From Pholiota molesta (lineage: Eukaryota > Basidiomycota > Agaricomycetes > Agaricales > Strophariaceae): DNA of 64,000 nt. This document shows positions 12,499 through 25,244 of the stretch, piece after piece. The position numbers and the translations under genes are program-made. The DNA lies in NCBI GenBank assembly GCA_014925825.1, contig JACGCK010000002.1:496001-560000 (forward strand). The letters are read 5' to 3'. Under the pieces are notes generated by a model that was not told where the DNA came from, ran no database searches, and was given only the letters and a program-made list of their open reading frames with translations. How positions within the stretch are numbered: the first letter of the stretch is position 1; the number at the start of each line of letters is the position of its first letter.

Positions 12499-15400
12499 AT
12501 GGCAGTACTGCGTTGCCCTCCTGGGCTGAGCCGCCTGGTCTCTTCTCGTCTCAATCAGTCTCTCTTGTTCCGTCGCGGGTTGGCCAGCCTAAAGCCAGCT
12601 CAATCACTCTTTGCCCCCTTAGACACCTTCCCAGAACGCCACATAGGTCCTGATGACGCTGAAACCTCGAAGATGCTATCCCAGATAGGATATGAGACGA
12701 TGGATGACTTCGTTGCCGCCACCGTCCCTCCCAAAATCAGAGTCGCGTCCAATTCCGTCGACAACACATCTATCCCGTCATACAGCGAATCTCAACTTCA
12801 TGCTCGCGCTAAAGAGCTTGCTGGGCAGAATAAGCCGTTCAAGAGCTACATTGGTATGGGTTATCACTGCGCCGTTGTACCTCCAGTTATCCTCCGTAAC
12901 GTGCGTATCCCCAATTCTGTATACATGTGCTTGCTTGAAGTCGAATACTCAGGTCATGGAAAATCCTGCCTGGTATACGCCGTATACACCTTATCAACCG
13001 GAAATAGCTCAAGGTGAATCTGTCGATTCATCATTTTATATGCTTTGATTGATCCAAGTTTAGGACGTCTCGAATCGCTCGTCAACTATCAGACCATGGT
13101 CATGTCATTAACGTCAATGGATATTGCTAACGCGTCACTCTTGGACGAGGCTACCGCCGCAGCTGAAGGAATGGTCATGGCTTTGTGTCAGGTCGCAATA
13201 AGAACACCTTTGTGGTCGATTCCGGAGTTCTCCCGCAGACAATCGCTGTTCTCCGCACACGCGCCAAAGGTTTCGGTATCAAAGTTGTTGTTGGCGATGC
13301 TGTCGCTCTATTGGAAGACCAGGCTATTTGCCCGACGTTTGTGGTGTTCTCGTTCAATATCCGGACGTGGATGGAAATGTCAAGGACTTCCGCGCCCTCG
13401 CTGAAACTTCGCATTCATTGGGAGCGTTGGTAGTATGCGCAACTGATTTACTTGCCTTGACAAAAATTCTTCCTCCGGGTGAATGGGGTGCAGATGTCGT
13501 GGTTGGAAACTCGGCCCGATTCGGTGTTCCTGCTGGTTATGGTGGTCCACATGCTGGTTTCTTTGCTGTTACAGACAAATAAAGCGTAAGATGCCTGGTA
13601 GACTCATCGGCGGAGTCGGGATGCGGAAGGAAGACCTGCATACAGATTGTCATTGCAAAGTGGGTATCTAATCGACTTGTTATTTTGAATCAATTTTTCT
13701 GACGTTATTTATTCAGCCCGTGAACAGCACATTCGTCGGGAGAAAGCAACTAGCAACATCTGCACCAGCCAGGCACTACTTGCCAACATGGCTGCCATGT
13801 ACGCAGTATATCACGGCGCCGATGGTCTTCAACGCATTGCTACGAAGGTCCACAAATTCACTCAAGTCTTCAGGAATAATGTCGTGGCCATGGGTTATAA
13901 GGCGGTCAACGGTACCTTCTTCGATACCATCACTTTGGACGTGTCTGCCATTGGAACTGCTGATGCCTTGCACGCAAAGGCAGCCGCTGCTGGAATCAAC
14001 TTTCGCCGCGTCGACGAAAAACATGTCGGTGTTACCCTGGATGAAAGCGTTTCGCCGGATGACCTAGTTGCTCTATTAAATGTTTTTGCCTCTGCCGCAT
14101 CCGCCCAATCCGTGACGTTGGCCAATCTCTCTGAGCCACAGACTTCATCCATTCCTGCCACTTTGCAGCGTACCTCACAATATCTGCCCCATCCTGTTTT
14201 CAACAAGCACCACTCGGAGACGGAAATGCTTCGCTATATTCATCACCTTGCTTCGAAGGATCTGAGTCTCGTCCACAGCATGATCGCCCTTGGGAGTTGC
14301 ACCATGAAGCTCAACAGCACAAGCAGCATGATCCCTCTTACATGGCCTGAATTTAGCTCTGTCCATCCTTTTGCTCCTTATGATCAAGTCCAAGGTTATC
14401 ATAGAGTTATCAAGGTCAGTCGACGTTGAATCAATGACTGATAATATCAGCAATAACTTTTTTTTGCATCATAACAGGAGTTGGAAGATGATCTTTGCAA
14501 AATTACTGGATTTGCCGCGGCGTCTCTCCAGCCTAATTCTGGAGCTGCCGGAGAATATGCAGGCCTTTGCGTGATTCGTGCTTACCACGAATCTCGGGGT
14601 GAAGGGCATCGTGATATTTGCTTGATTCCTTACAGTGCGCACGGTACTAACCCGGCTGTAAGTTGAAATATTATCCAGACTGTACCTCCGCTGACCTTCT
14701 GCATATAGTCCGCTGCTATGGCTGGCCTGAAAGTTGTCCCGGTCAAGGTGCACTCGGATGGTAACCTCGATCTCGAGGATCTCAGTGCGAAAGCCGAAAA
14801 GCACAAGGACAACCTGGCTGCATTTATGGTACGTCTTCCTGATTTTGCCGTACGGTTGTATACTAACTATATGCTTAGATCACGTATCCCTCAACGTTTG
14901 GTGTCTTTGAGTCTGGCGTACAGGATGTAAGTGGCTGGATCTTACCATGCGTCAGAAGTATGTTACCAACATTATTCTAGGCTTGCAAAATCATCCATGA
15001 AAATGGTGGTCAAGTTTATCTCGATGGTATTTTTTTTCTTCTTTTATTCTGAGCCATCGAATCTGACTTCTTGCGCAGGTGCCAACTTGAATGCTCAGAT
15101 TGGTCTTACTAATCCTGCAACCTGTGGTGGTGATGTTTGCCACATGAACTTGCATAAGACTTTCGCGATGTAAGCCTCTAAAGACATCTCACGCTGTACA
15201 GTTTGCTCATTCCTTCTTAGTCCCACGGTGGAGGTGGTCCTGGTGTTGGCCCTATTTGTGTTGCTGCACACTTGGCCCCTTTCCTTCCTAGTCACCCAGC
15301 CATGCCAGTACAAGGCGAACAGGCGATCAACGCAGTTTCTGCAGCGCCCTTCGGAAGCGCGTCCATCAACCTTATTTCCTGGGCATATATCAAGATGTTG

Positions 15401-16183
15401 GGAGGCAACGGCCTCGTCGAATCCTCAAAAATTGCGCTTCTCAATGCCAACTATATGGCTAGCCGCCTCCAAGGCCATTACAATCTGCGCTACAAGAACG
15501 AAAACGGCCGCGTTGCCCATGAACTGCTTATTGACTTGGCAGAGTTTGACAAGGCTGCTGGTCTCAAAGTGACGGATTTCGCGAAACGTTTACAGGACTA
15601 CGGTTTTCACCGCCGACATGTTCCTGGCCGATTCAACCTGTATGCTTATTGAACCTACTGAATCAGAAACTTTAGAGGAACTTGATAGGTTTGAATCTCA
15701 AAGTCTTTGATGTATTAGCCACTAACGATGCCTTTAGGTTCTGCGATGCTATGATTGAGATTCGCAAAGAGGCTGAAGACATCATTACTGGCAAGCAACC
15801 CAAGGATAATAACCTTCTGAAAAACGCCCCACACCCTATATCGACCATTGCATCTTCTGAATGGAACCGGTTTGTTTAAACCCTTTACAAAAGTATGAAA
15901 GACGGCTCATTGGTTGAAATCTAAAATCTAGACCATACACACGTGAACAGGCCGTATATCCCCTTCCTTGGTTACGAGAGCATAAATTCTGGCCATCAGT
16001 GTCACGAATTGACGATGGTATGTCGCTTATCTCTTCACCGACCCCCACTAATTTTTTCTGTTTCTGAATAGCTTACGGGGACCTGAACTTAGTTGTAAGC
16101 ATGTTTGTACCAAATGCCTTCGCGCACTGATTAGATTTTTTCTTTAGTGCGACTGCCCTTCCGTAGAAGATATGGCATACTGA
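12499..16183 (+). CDS. GCV2: Glycine dehydrogenase (decarboxylating), glycine cleavage P protein
   Basis: PLP-dependent P subunit of the mitochondrial glycine cleavage system; it decarboxylates glycine and passes the aminomethyl group to the H protein. An Arg/Ser-rich leader (residues 1-35) suggests mitochondrial import, followed by [13 protein letters not shown]. Family blocks include [91 protein letters not shown] and the PLP lysine in NLHKTFA. The end is [11 protein letters not shown], reached through three short introns. At least six one-base indels interrupt it (about 13183, 13330, 13580, 13617, 15223, 15610 and 15632), always with the correct protein resuming in another frame. I take it as functional but badly sequenced; true decay cannot be fully excluded. 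Confidence 0.93.
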
Positions 16184-16370
16184 GTGTCATCATAGAAATT
16201 ATTCTAGAATCTAGATAGATTTTTTTTTATCTCTTCTCTCACACGGGCTTTCTATTCCCCTAGACGGCTCCGCCCGGCCTGCCTTTGCGTTGCTCAACCA
16301 CGCACCTTACCCATCAACACACTTGTACAATAGCTTAATTTTGCATCTCATGTTCTGCAGTAGGGAAATA

Positions 16371-18570
16371 TCATGGATTTCTGAGTTCTTGTGGAAGTCG
16401 TTTCCATAAAAGAGGGAGACTCTGCTCTATAAGCGCCCAAACCTCGTTTGCCTGATGCACCGGCAGTTTCTTCCCAAACTTCAATAGAACACGAACGCTC
16501 TGCAGATCAGGTTCGTAACCGTTTTGCCTCATCTTCACGAGGACAACGTCAACCGCCTCAGCATATCTACCCGTCCTGCAAAGGCATTCGACCCAAGTGT
16601 TCCAGTTCCGCAAATCCAATTTGATGCGAGCCTTGTCCAACTTCGTTAGAATGGACCTCGCTACACGCAAATTGCCCGCGTAGCCACAGGCGTCGAGCAT
16701 GATGTTGATGCTGATCTGATCGAACCTTCCAGTGAGATACATCACCTCCCATAGTCTGCACGCTTCGGCGAAACAACCCAGCCGTTGATAAGTATTCATG
16801 AGCTGGTTCCAAAGCGTTGCATCAGGAGAAATTGAGGCATCCAAAGTGAGGAAATCATGAACGCGGCGAGTGGAGTCGATGAGCCGCTGGAGCTGGTCTG
16901 GGTGATCGATCCGCGTCCCTGTCACACCAACTGCATGTAGGAAGGTGTTATAAACGACGTTCGTAATAGGGACTTTTGCAAGGCGCATATCCTGCACAAT
17001 GCTGAAGAATTCAGTCACTATAGGGACCTGGAGGTCGCCCGAGAACGCTATCCGGCAATATTCTTTGAGAATGGCGACATAACCGTATTCGTTAAGCAGT
17101 GGTCTGAATTGGTGATATACGTCTTCAGATTTCACAAAGTCTCTTGTTCGTCGCAGTTCAAGAATGATCTTCGCAGATGCGCAGACGTTGGTGTTGGTTG
17201 GCAATCCCCGGGTTTTCATTTCTTCTAGAAGTTCGCTGATAGTCGCGGTGTAGTTGTCGGTGTTTGGAGCATCGCAAAGGGCACGAATGAGACTGTGATA
17301 GATGGATAAACCTGGGCCGTATGGACGATCAGGCAAAGGTTGTAAGGAGCCAGATGGTATGGGTACGACCGTATCTGCTAACTCGCGGGTTATTGTGATG
17401 GCTCTGGTAAAATGTTCCTCCAATGACGAATCACGGGTCAAAATCTTGAGGAAGGGCGATAAGAGACTGTCCAGAGGTTGTATTTTCGCTTTGATGGCCC
17501 CTTTGTAGATTTGAATAGCATCTTCCATGTGGCCAGACGTAAGACTGTTGGTGAATGCAAGAGAATAGACCGATCTAGGGGAACGGTGGCTTTCCTGCCT
17601 TAGTATTGTTTGCACATCGGCATAAGTCCTAGGGAAGCGGTCTTGTGTTTCTAGATGATCAAGAGATTGAATAGGCAGCTCTGCGAGGGTTCGTTCATCC
17701 TTGGTATTGCTTTCAAGGAGAGAGTTGGCATCGCTTGTTCTTTTTCGGCTATTCAAAAAGGATTGATACATCTCCAGTATCGATGAAGCTTGGGAATATC
17801 GGCCGCTTGCTGCAAAAATATCGTAGACCATGTCGACTACAGCTGGATCATAAGTCAACCCTTGACGGACACAGTCAGAAATCAAGGAAGAAATTTCCTT
17901 AATACTGGGAACATCTTTTTGCAGCTTGGCTATTCTCGAGCGAACATGGAAAAATGGTGGAGAAGGTCTGGTTGGTAGGAACCAGGTCCATTCTTCTTAT
18001 GAAGGCGACAAGGCTATGAAAGGTGGAGAGGTCATTACATGGTTCTAGAACGATATGAACCTGCTCGATGTCGGGTATGGTTCGGGTTCGGAGTTCAGGA
18101 ATCTTGAGTAAGAAATCGTGCGCTTGTTGTACATGGCCTGCGTCGACGAGGGATTGTAGAATAGAGGTGTAGAGAGTTTTCGAGGGCGCAACGTCTAATA
18201 ATGGATAGGGTTCGGAAATCATCTGTTCTATGACGCGGATATCCTCGGGTTGTCCGGAAGCTGCCAATGACTGAAGGACAGGGAGAATCGACTCCTCATC
18301 GACCGAAGAAGAATGGTCCGCTGAAAGGGCTTTCAATTTTTTGATCTCCTCGGCCAGAATCGAATAGGAATGGTGTATAGATGGTATATCTCTTGAAGAT
18401 TTCAACGCTTGTATCAAAGCATCCAGGCTGTTTGAAGTAGATGTGGTTGCCGCTGCCGTCGAATACGCGCGGTAAGTGTTTGAGATGGAGGCGACGACAT
18501 GACGAGTCTCAGGCCGCAAACGACGACGAACAACTGCAGACTGTCGTAAAGCCCTGGTTACGACATTCAT
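16371..18570 (-). CDS. Pentatricopeptide-repeat (PPR) protein, probably mitochondrial
   Basis: Helical-repeat RNA-binding protein, probably acting on mitochondrial transcripts. The N-terminus (MNVVTRALRQSAVVRRRLR) is basic and hydroxylated, as expected of a mitochondrial presequence. The body shows PPR-like helix pairs, for example NIMLDACGYAGNLRVARSIL and NTWVECLCRTGRYAEAVDVV near the C-terminus. Two long frames (18570 to about 17940, and 17950 to 16371) join as one protein. The frame changes in a short T run near 17945, where QTFSTIF continues as HVRSRIAKLQKDVPSIKEI. No introns are needed. It is divergent from SEC61 gamma over 227 bp. The target RNA cannot be inferred. Confidence 0.78.
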
Positions 18571-18797
18571 ACGTGATATGCTGTGGATATAGTGGTTAGA
18601 ATACGGTGGACTTGCATCGGTCGCGAATACGGACCTGACTGGAGTCGCGTCGCCGCTGTCGCGTACAGACTCGGAGGGAGCACGGAGGTCACGGTGAAAA
18701 CGTCCGTCGACGTGTTCAGGACCGTGGGAAAGCTATTAATGGGAGACGCCAGCACATTTCTTGCCTCATCCCCTCCTTCCCCACATATACCTCCACC

Positions 18798-19235
18798 ATG
18801 TCTGACAAAATCAAAGAATTCATCGAAGTCCCTCAACAATTCATCCGTGATGGAAACCAGGTTCGTTGGTCTAGATCTCCTCCGCTTTTAATACTAACCT
18901 ATATTGCTGCATCTACCCAGTTCCTTACACGTTGCACAAAACCTTCACAGAAGGGTTGGTTTTCAACCCGCAATTATCCATACCGAAGCTGAAATTCGAT
19001 ACTCCACTTTAGAATTCACGCAAATATGCAAGGCAGTGGCAGTCGGCTTTGCAGTCATGGGCTTCATTGGTTACTTCGTTAAGTTGATCCATATCCCAAT
19101 GTACGTTGCACATATTTCTCTTATTCTGTCCCTTCCACTCACAAGTTTCGTTTTCAGAAACAACATTCTTGTGTATGTTTTCCTTCATCTCTTCTTCTAG
19201 TCCATGAACTTATAAGACATAGCGGAGGTGCATAG
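18798..19235 (+). CDS. SSS1: SEC61 gamma / SSS1, ER translocon subunit
   Basis: Small single-span subunit of the Sec61 protein-conducting channel in the ER membrane. Exons join to [20 protein letters not shown], then [31 protein letters not shown] (membrane segment), [15 protein letters not shown] and GGA at the end. The length of about 68 residues is that of the family. Four introns cut this tiny gene; the last leaves only GGA plus the stop in the final exon. The sequence is intact with no frame errors. Very secure call. Confidence 0.96.
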
Positions 19236-19380
19236 GCACTATTGTATTTACTATCTCATATTTATTGGTCTGGCATGCGGAATGATATCGATTAATATCG
19301 GAACAACCGACTCATTCAAGTTTGCCGATCCCTCAAGAACATCTGCTTTCCTTAGGACGCTGGACACGATGAGGATTAAA

Positions 19381-20937
19381 TTACACAGTTTGCAGATTGG
19401 AGGCTACTTCACGACTATGGACAGGGGGATATGCTAAGTCAATTTCAGATTCTGACGTCCTACTACTCCGCGACTTAGGTATATTGTCGTCCGAATGATT
19501 TGGAAGATTTTTTTTCTTTCGTAGCCAGAAATACCAAGTTAAAAGGACATTCTGCGCACAAATAATCAATTACAAGGCATATGTTTATTGGGGAAATGAT
19601 GTCACTAACCCTTTGCGTTGCAAGTAATACAAATGCGAGTAACGGCACTGGCGACATGGTCAACGATACGTTTCGACGCGTCAAACGATGACAACTTACA
19701 TGGAGCCTGTATAATATATGCCCATGAATGAGCATGACCTATGAGGAAATTTGCACTGGCTCTAAAATACGGTCATATAAGCCATCGTTGAATCAACCAA
19801 AGGAATCGCAGAACGCACCCAAGTGTAATAAGAAGATACACATTAAAAACTGTGAGTCTTATTATGAGGCTAAGAGAGGTGTTCCTATGAGCCAATGGGA
19901 AATTGGTGGCGATGAGCTTTCGAGATCGATAATAGTGTACGCTGATGGCGACTACAAAATAGCTTTGTTGAGTGGTTGACAAGTACGGCGCTGCAGCCAC
20001 GCACTTTCAAATCCAACCATGAGCCCCACAATAAAGATGGAAAACACTGGGATTGAATATTTTCGGCTGAAACCAGTGCTCAGTGACGCTCACTGGCGAA
20101 ATGTTTTGACTATGACATACAATGGAATGCCCAGGGCGGTGCAATAGACGCCATTTTTGGCAGTAAGAGATGAGGGAGCCGCTAGTTGGTACTATAAGTT
20201 CGGTGAGTATTCGTACATAGAAGCTCATTTCAGTAACTGCTCACCCCAACCGATATACACAGCAGCAGAATAAAAACGAGGTAGGGCAAAGAAAGAGTCT
20301 GCACGTCATTGAGTATTCAATTGGGTATAGCAGAGGTTGAAAGCAAATAAGCTTACAATAAACTGTACACAGGCTACGGGGCGACTATAAGGATCTCGAA
20401 ATGTGCGCCATATCTACAAATAGTCACATAAGTATGCCACAACGGATGAAAATGCTCAAAAGAACGAACTTTGAAAATAAGTAAAAATGTAGCAACAGCA
20501 CACATAGGTGTTGCGGCTTGAAGCATTGCGGACTGAATGAAGCATAGTGTATGAGGTGGGTTCGAGTGTCTCCACTTAGCTTCTAAAAAGTAGAAACGGG
20601 AGCGTCAGTCAGCGTTACTTATAAGAAGGCGAATAGCATGCCACCATTTGGGAAAACTCACAAAAGGGTATTTGAAACGGAGTAGATGACCCAAGTAATA
20701 CAAAAGTTGATGAGGTCAGGTTGTCGAGGAACATAAGTGGAGAGAAGTAAAGTGATGATTAGAATAGGTAGCCCCACAAGTCCACCAGCGATATGAAGGG
20801 CAAAGAAGACAGTCCGGAGGGATGAAAGGTCCGGCGCTGCCCGTTCAACGATCAAAGATAAAGCTATAATTCATGGAGTCGATTAGACAGTTGAACATAA
20901 GGGAAGCCATCCTTTACTCACAGTTCAAAGCAATCAT
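19381..20937 (-). CDS. Family-A-GPCR-like seven-transmembrane protein
   Basis: Integral membrane protein of an expanded agaricomycete family usually annotated as family A G-protein-coupled-receptor-like; ligand unknown. The first exon encodes only MIALN plus part of a Ser codon; after an intron (20877-20923) it continues SLIVERAAPDLSSLRTVFF. Hydrophobic segments include HIAGGLVGLPILIITLLLST, LINFCITWVIYS, QAATPMCAVATFLLIFK, TLSLPYLVFILLLCI, GVYCTALGIPLYVIVKTF, SIPVFSIFIVGLMVGFE and a last one near MSPVPLLAFVLLA, followed by a KKK-rich tail. A one-base loss is likely at the ATQ/NVLLTWYFW junction near 19610. It is not an STE3 pheromone receptor by sequence. Confidence 0.7.
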
Positions 20938-21773
20938 TTACACAAGCTACATCCGAGAGATGGTTATATATCTAGTTTCTGGTCAATAGGACAGGAATAA
21001 ATATGTGTCCGCACTCTCAGAGTTCATAAATTTGTCGAACCCTGACCTTCTGAACAGCGGACCGTGGAGAAGGAGTTGGGAAGGGGTCATGCTCTCTTTG
21101 GCAGTCGAACTTGTATTCCCAAGCAAACGGCTGCAAGTGACCACGTTCGGCTTCTTGAGCATACCCATTGGATACTTGCAGATCTCTGAAGAACTCTGAT
21201 AGCGGGGTTGGTACCTGGACAGCTTTGAGTTGTTGCCACGCAAAAATTGCGCAAGAATAGCTTACAATTTCGTTGATCGCAATTATAATGCCTGATAACC
21301 CGAAAGGGGTTTCCAACGGGCGCCAACAAGTACATAGTACAGAGCGCTTGGTGATTACCCAGAGGTCTGAACCAGATAACAAGTAATGCACACACATCAT
21401 ATCACCCCTACCGAATGGTTAAGTTGGTTTAAGATAAGAAAAAGGCAAAAAATAATGCGAGCTTGTGATTGTCTCCAAGCTATATTGGTTGTTATCGTCA
21501 TTGAACGTGCAGCTTAGCACTGGCCTGAGAAATGAGTAGATATGAGATAGATAAGAAAGTCTTCCATGAACCAATTGAATCCAAACTGTCGAAACGTTCC
21601 AGCCCTTCTTTGATCATGGGAGAGATTGCCAACGGCGGGAACCAAACTTACTAAAGATCCACCCATTATCATAGTTATTATCGGTCTCGCTTTAGATAGG
21701 AATCTTATGTAGAAGATTTAATTTAGAAGATCCGGAATGATATTGACTCGGGCTAAGCTAAGCATCCTTTGCA
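20938..21773. other. Intergenic, 7TM gene to COG1
   Basis: The left part presumably carries the promoter of the 7TM gene. A 127-codon minus-strand open frame (21017-21400) and overlapping frames exist, but none resembles a family I know and the hydrophobicity is patchy. It could be a gene remnant. I annotate nothing inside. Confidence 0.4.
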
Positions 21774-24700
21774 TTACCGGTCGGCATTGCCTACCAGCAG
21801 CATCCCAAATCGGGGACTTGGCTTTGCCAAATCGATTGCGGATTGTTGCACTTGCGTGCCAGAGGTACCGAAACGCAAAAGAGGTGCGTCATAGGCCGGA
21901 ACTAAGGGTGCAGGAAGAAGCATCGCAAACAAAGTCTGAGTCCTTGCAAGATATTCTGACACCGAATTTTCCAGTTCGGAGAGGACAGCCTCATCGGAAA
22001 CCTAAGCAGAGGTCAACAAGGAAACAAAAGCTTAAAAAGGATACATACTAAAGATTTCAACTTTTTGGATAGGTTTGTGGAAATCGCATCCCATGATTCC
22101 CCATAACGCGCCGAAACATTGCGAATAAACGCGATATCATACAGTGTGCTATCTTCAACTTTTTTGTCCCAAAATTCCTTGGTCCACAACGTAATGAAAG
22201 ATTGTAGGATCTTCTGAACGATGGTGTGCTGGTTGACTGGGTGATAGATTATCCCAAGCTGGCGTATGTTGTCAGAAAGACTTAACAACCCGTGAAGCAT
22301 TGGGGCTGATATCCCTATGGTGTCTTTATCGCGTCGACCTTTAACACTTTATTTGACATGAGAACAATGGCTTACCCGTTGAATTAAAGGAATGCTGGTC
22401 TTGAGCTTTAGATTCCTGAACTATGCGGTCCACTGTATCTCATGCCATTTTTCCAGAACACTTTTGTTGACTTCAAGAACTTCCTGCTTGAATACTGCAA
22501 AACAAAACGTCAATGAATGGTGGGATACAATAGAGAACACATTAACCTTCCATAGACTTCTTTGTACAGCTGATATTGTTTATGAACGAGGACGACGAAG
22601 CCAAGTCATCCGTCACCCGGCCGAGGAAAACAAGAGGCGAGTAGAATCTAACGAAGGTCAGTGAGAAGATGTAGTAACTCCGATCAAATATATGTACAAA
22701 CCCGCGTTCCTTATCGCGTCTCCGCTTGCCTCATTGAGAGCGCCAACAATATTAACCGTTAATGTAGTGGCAGCCGGTTGGTATGACTTAGCCAGTCGTT
22801 CTATGAGGGGCCTGAGGGTGTTTGAGAGATTGTTCCCATTAGAAGGAAGGCGTTACAAACATACAGTGTTTATCTCCCCGTTAGACTTGAGATGCAGAAA
22901 TCTTGTTGGATGGTGCGTGCACATTGTTCAAGGGTAGAAAGCACGGCGTCAAGATGCGCTGAGCGACCAACAAGCTGTCGCTTGAGGGAGAGTTGGTATT
23001 TTGGAAAGGGGTATCCGCAAAAGATTTAACAGTCTGGGTGAGGATGGGTATTGGCGGAGGTTGGAATAGAAAATCCACTGGAGAACTTCTAATGATTTGA
23101 ATGATGATAATGCAGCGTCAGAAATTGGGGTGCTTTTAAGTAGATTGTTTACCTTTGATGCCTTCGGTTTCTTGGGAGAGTGATATATTGTCTTGTAGGG
23201 ATTTCTTGAATTTTTTTCCGGTGTTCGACAGCAAATTCTGCCAGATACCCAGAATCTTTCATGACAAAGGGAATCAAGATCGGAAAGGATGTACATTTTT
23301 TCTTATTAAGAAGGCCTGGATTGTAACGTATCGCCGGATCGAATTCCTCAGAGTCCAAACCTCTTTAATGGATTGTAAGCCCAAGAACCATTGCGCAGCA
23401 GAATGTCGCCACTGATCGCTTGAGCTTTTAAACCATTCTTCGAGCCGTTGAGAAAGTTCCACGTGGTCAGCAAAGTAGAAGATGAACTAAGTCAACATAT
23501 GGTTATACGACCGCAAGTTGGCTGGCAGAAGTTGGAAATTGGCGGAAGACGTAAGGTGTGTCAGGAGGGATTGCGTAGTGAGATACAGATCATCTGGCAG
23601 GTTGTCCTTGGTGGTTTCCGACTGGTCTTCTTGCATTGATCGAAGAACCCGACAATAAGAGATGCCTTAGCATGTTCGTCATTGAAAACAGTCCTGGCAG
23701 TGATGACAGTTTGAGCTATTGCACTAAGCGCTCTCTTCATCGTCTGTGTGACTTCTCGCACTGGCACAGGTTTCGCTGAGGAACGTGCCCGTTGCCGATC
23801 AGAGGAATTTGGCTTGCTTAGAAGCCAGAGCACTAGAGTTCCACGCAAGAATCGACTGTAAGGTCTTCGAGCGTTGCGAAAGTAAAGTCGCCAGTGTCTC
23901 GTTCAGGGGTCGCGAGTCCAAGAGATGTAATGTGACCAAAGTAGCACAAGTCTCCTGAAAATTTGGCGTATAAATACTTATATTTCCGGAAAGAGAGGAA
24001 ACATACCAACCTCACTTGATGCTGACGATTCCCTCAATGACAAGGTAGATTTATGTATGATTTGTGGTCGAAACTGGGAAACAACATCCCATTGTCGCTG
24101 GACTAGAGGAAATTCCGCCTGAAGAATTGAATGAAGTAAGCATGCTATAGATAATCATAGCATAATCTAATTACGCACCAATACATCGACACCTTCATTG
24201 ACCCAGGATTGTTCATCATTCTCGTCTTGGCGTACGAGCGCGCGATGAACAACACGAGACAGAAGAAATAGCCAAGCAGCTTCGAAGTATTTCTTTCGTT
24301 CTATCAGGCGCCACAGATGTTCAGGTGCATCTAATAATAATTTCATGTGCGCCGAAAGCACTTGCAGAGTAACGAGGTGTCGGTCTGATGATATTATAAG
24401 ATTAAGCCAAGATGCGCAAAGTAGATACATACCATCCAAACCAGCTATCGCCGCAGTTTTAGGGGGTGCTGGAAGATCATGCTGAGATAGAATTGCTTCT
24501 CTACTCTCCTCTAGAGCATCCAAAACGTGTTGGGCAGATTTGGCAATAGAGATAATAGAAGATGACGCTTGCAGCAAATCTCTATAACGTTCTCTATGTT
24601 GAAGGGCTAACGTTAGGCTTGCCCGCATGTTGGGAGAGAAACCTTACATACCCAACCATAAGCCTCAGTTCCTCTTGTTTTGCATCTGCATCTGCCCTTG

Positions 24701-24983
24701 GCTAACATGAGATACTCGTGCAATAATATACAGATAAATATGCTCACCTAAGCCGATGCTGGACAGCCCTTACTTCTGAGACTGTGTACTTCGTAAATAA
24801 TTCATCTGGGCTGAGATTTGAGCCCTCATGTGGTAGTTTCGTAGAGGCCAATGACTTCGCGTATGTCGCTGAGACAGCAGATGATATGACCGGTGTCTTT
24901 AGAGCCTGATCAGATGTGCTATACCCACTCGCCTTGGGCGATAAGAAAGAACGCGCCGAATGTGCAGGGGACAACACTGACAT
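21774..24983 (-). CDS. COG1: Conserved oligomeric Golgi complex subunit 1
   Basis: Subunit of the COG tether that captures retrograde vesicles at the Golgi. The N-terminal exon ends LSPDELFTKYTVSEVRAVQ, the hallmark of the Vps51/COG1 N-terminus, and continues HRERYRDLLQASSSIISIA. Later exons give LLLDAPEHLWRLIERKKYFE, ELSQRLEEWFKSSSDQW, IKEVWTLRNSI and FITLWTKEFWDKKVEDSTLY. The C-terminus reads SEYLARTQTLFAMLLPAPL and ends FGMLLVGNADR. The gene is long and intron-rich, and several junctions between 22300 and 24160 were not resolved exactly. Family call firm; internal structure approximate. Confidence 0.85.
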
Positions 24984-25244
24984 GGACGAGAGATAAACGT
25001 GAACGTTACGAGTAACTTGTGATAGTACATACGGTCAGTTATTTACACAAGCGCGATTATGTAATTGAAGTCTTGTCAACGTCAAGTTTTGGGTCAAACT
25101 TTCGGGTCATAAAATCGTACGGCATTGGTATAGCGTATACAGAGTTGTCATTAGAGAGAGAAAGGCAGATTATCGTAAGAAGGTTTCGGGCGTGTAAATA
25201 CGATACTAATAGTCCAGAAATGTTGGGCATAATTTTTCAGAATT

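Noticed and set aside
12499..16183. GCV2 as a pseudogene
   Set aside because: All breaks are single bases, all motifs remain, and the same kind of break occurs in many other conserved genes of the window.
19381..20937. Possible STE3-type pheromone receptor
   Set aside because: The seven segments match the agaric family-A-GPCR-like group and lack STE3 landmarks; no pheromone precursor with a CaaX end was seen nearby.
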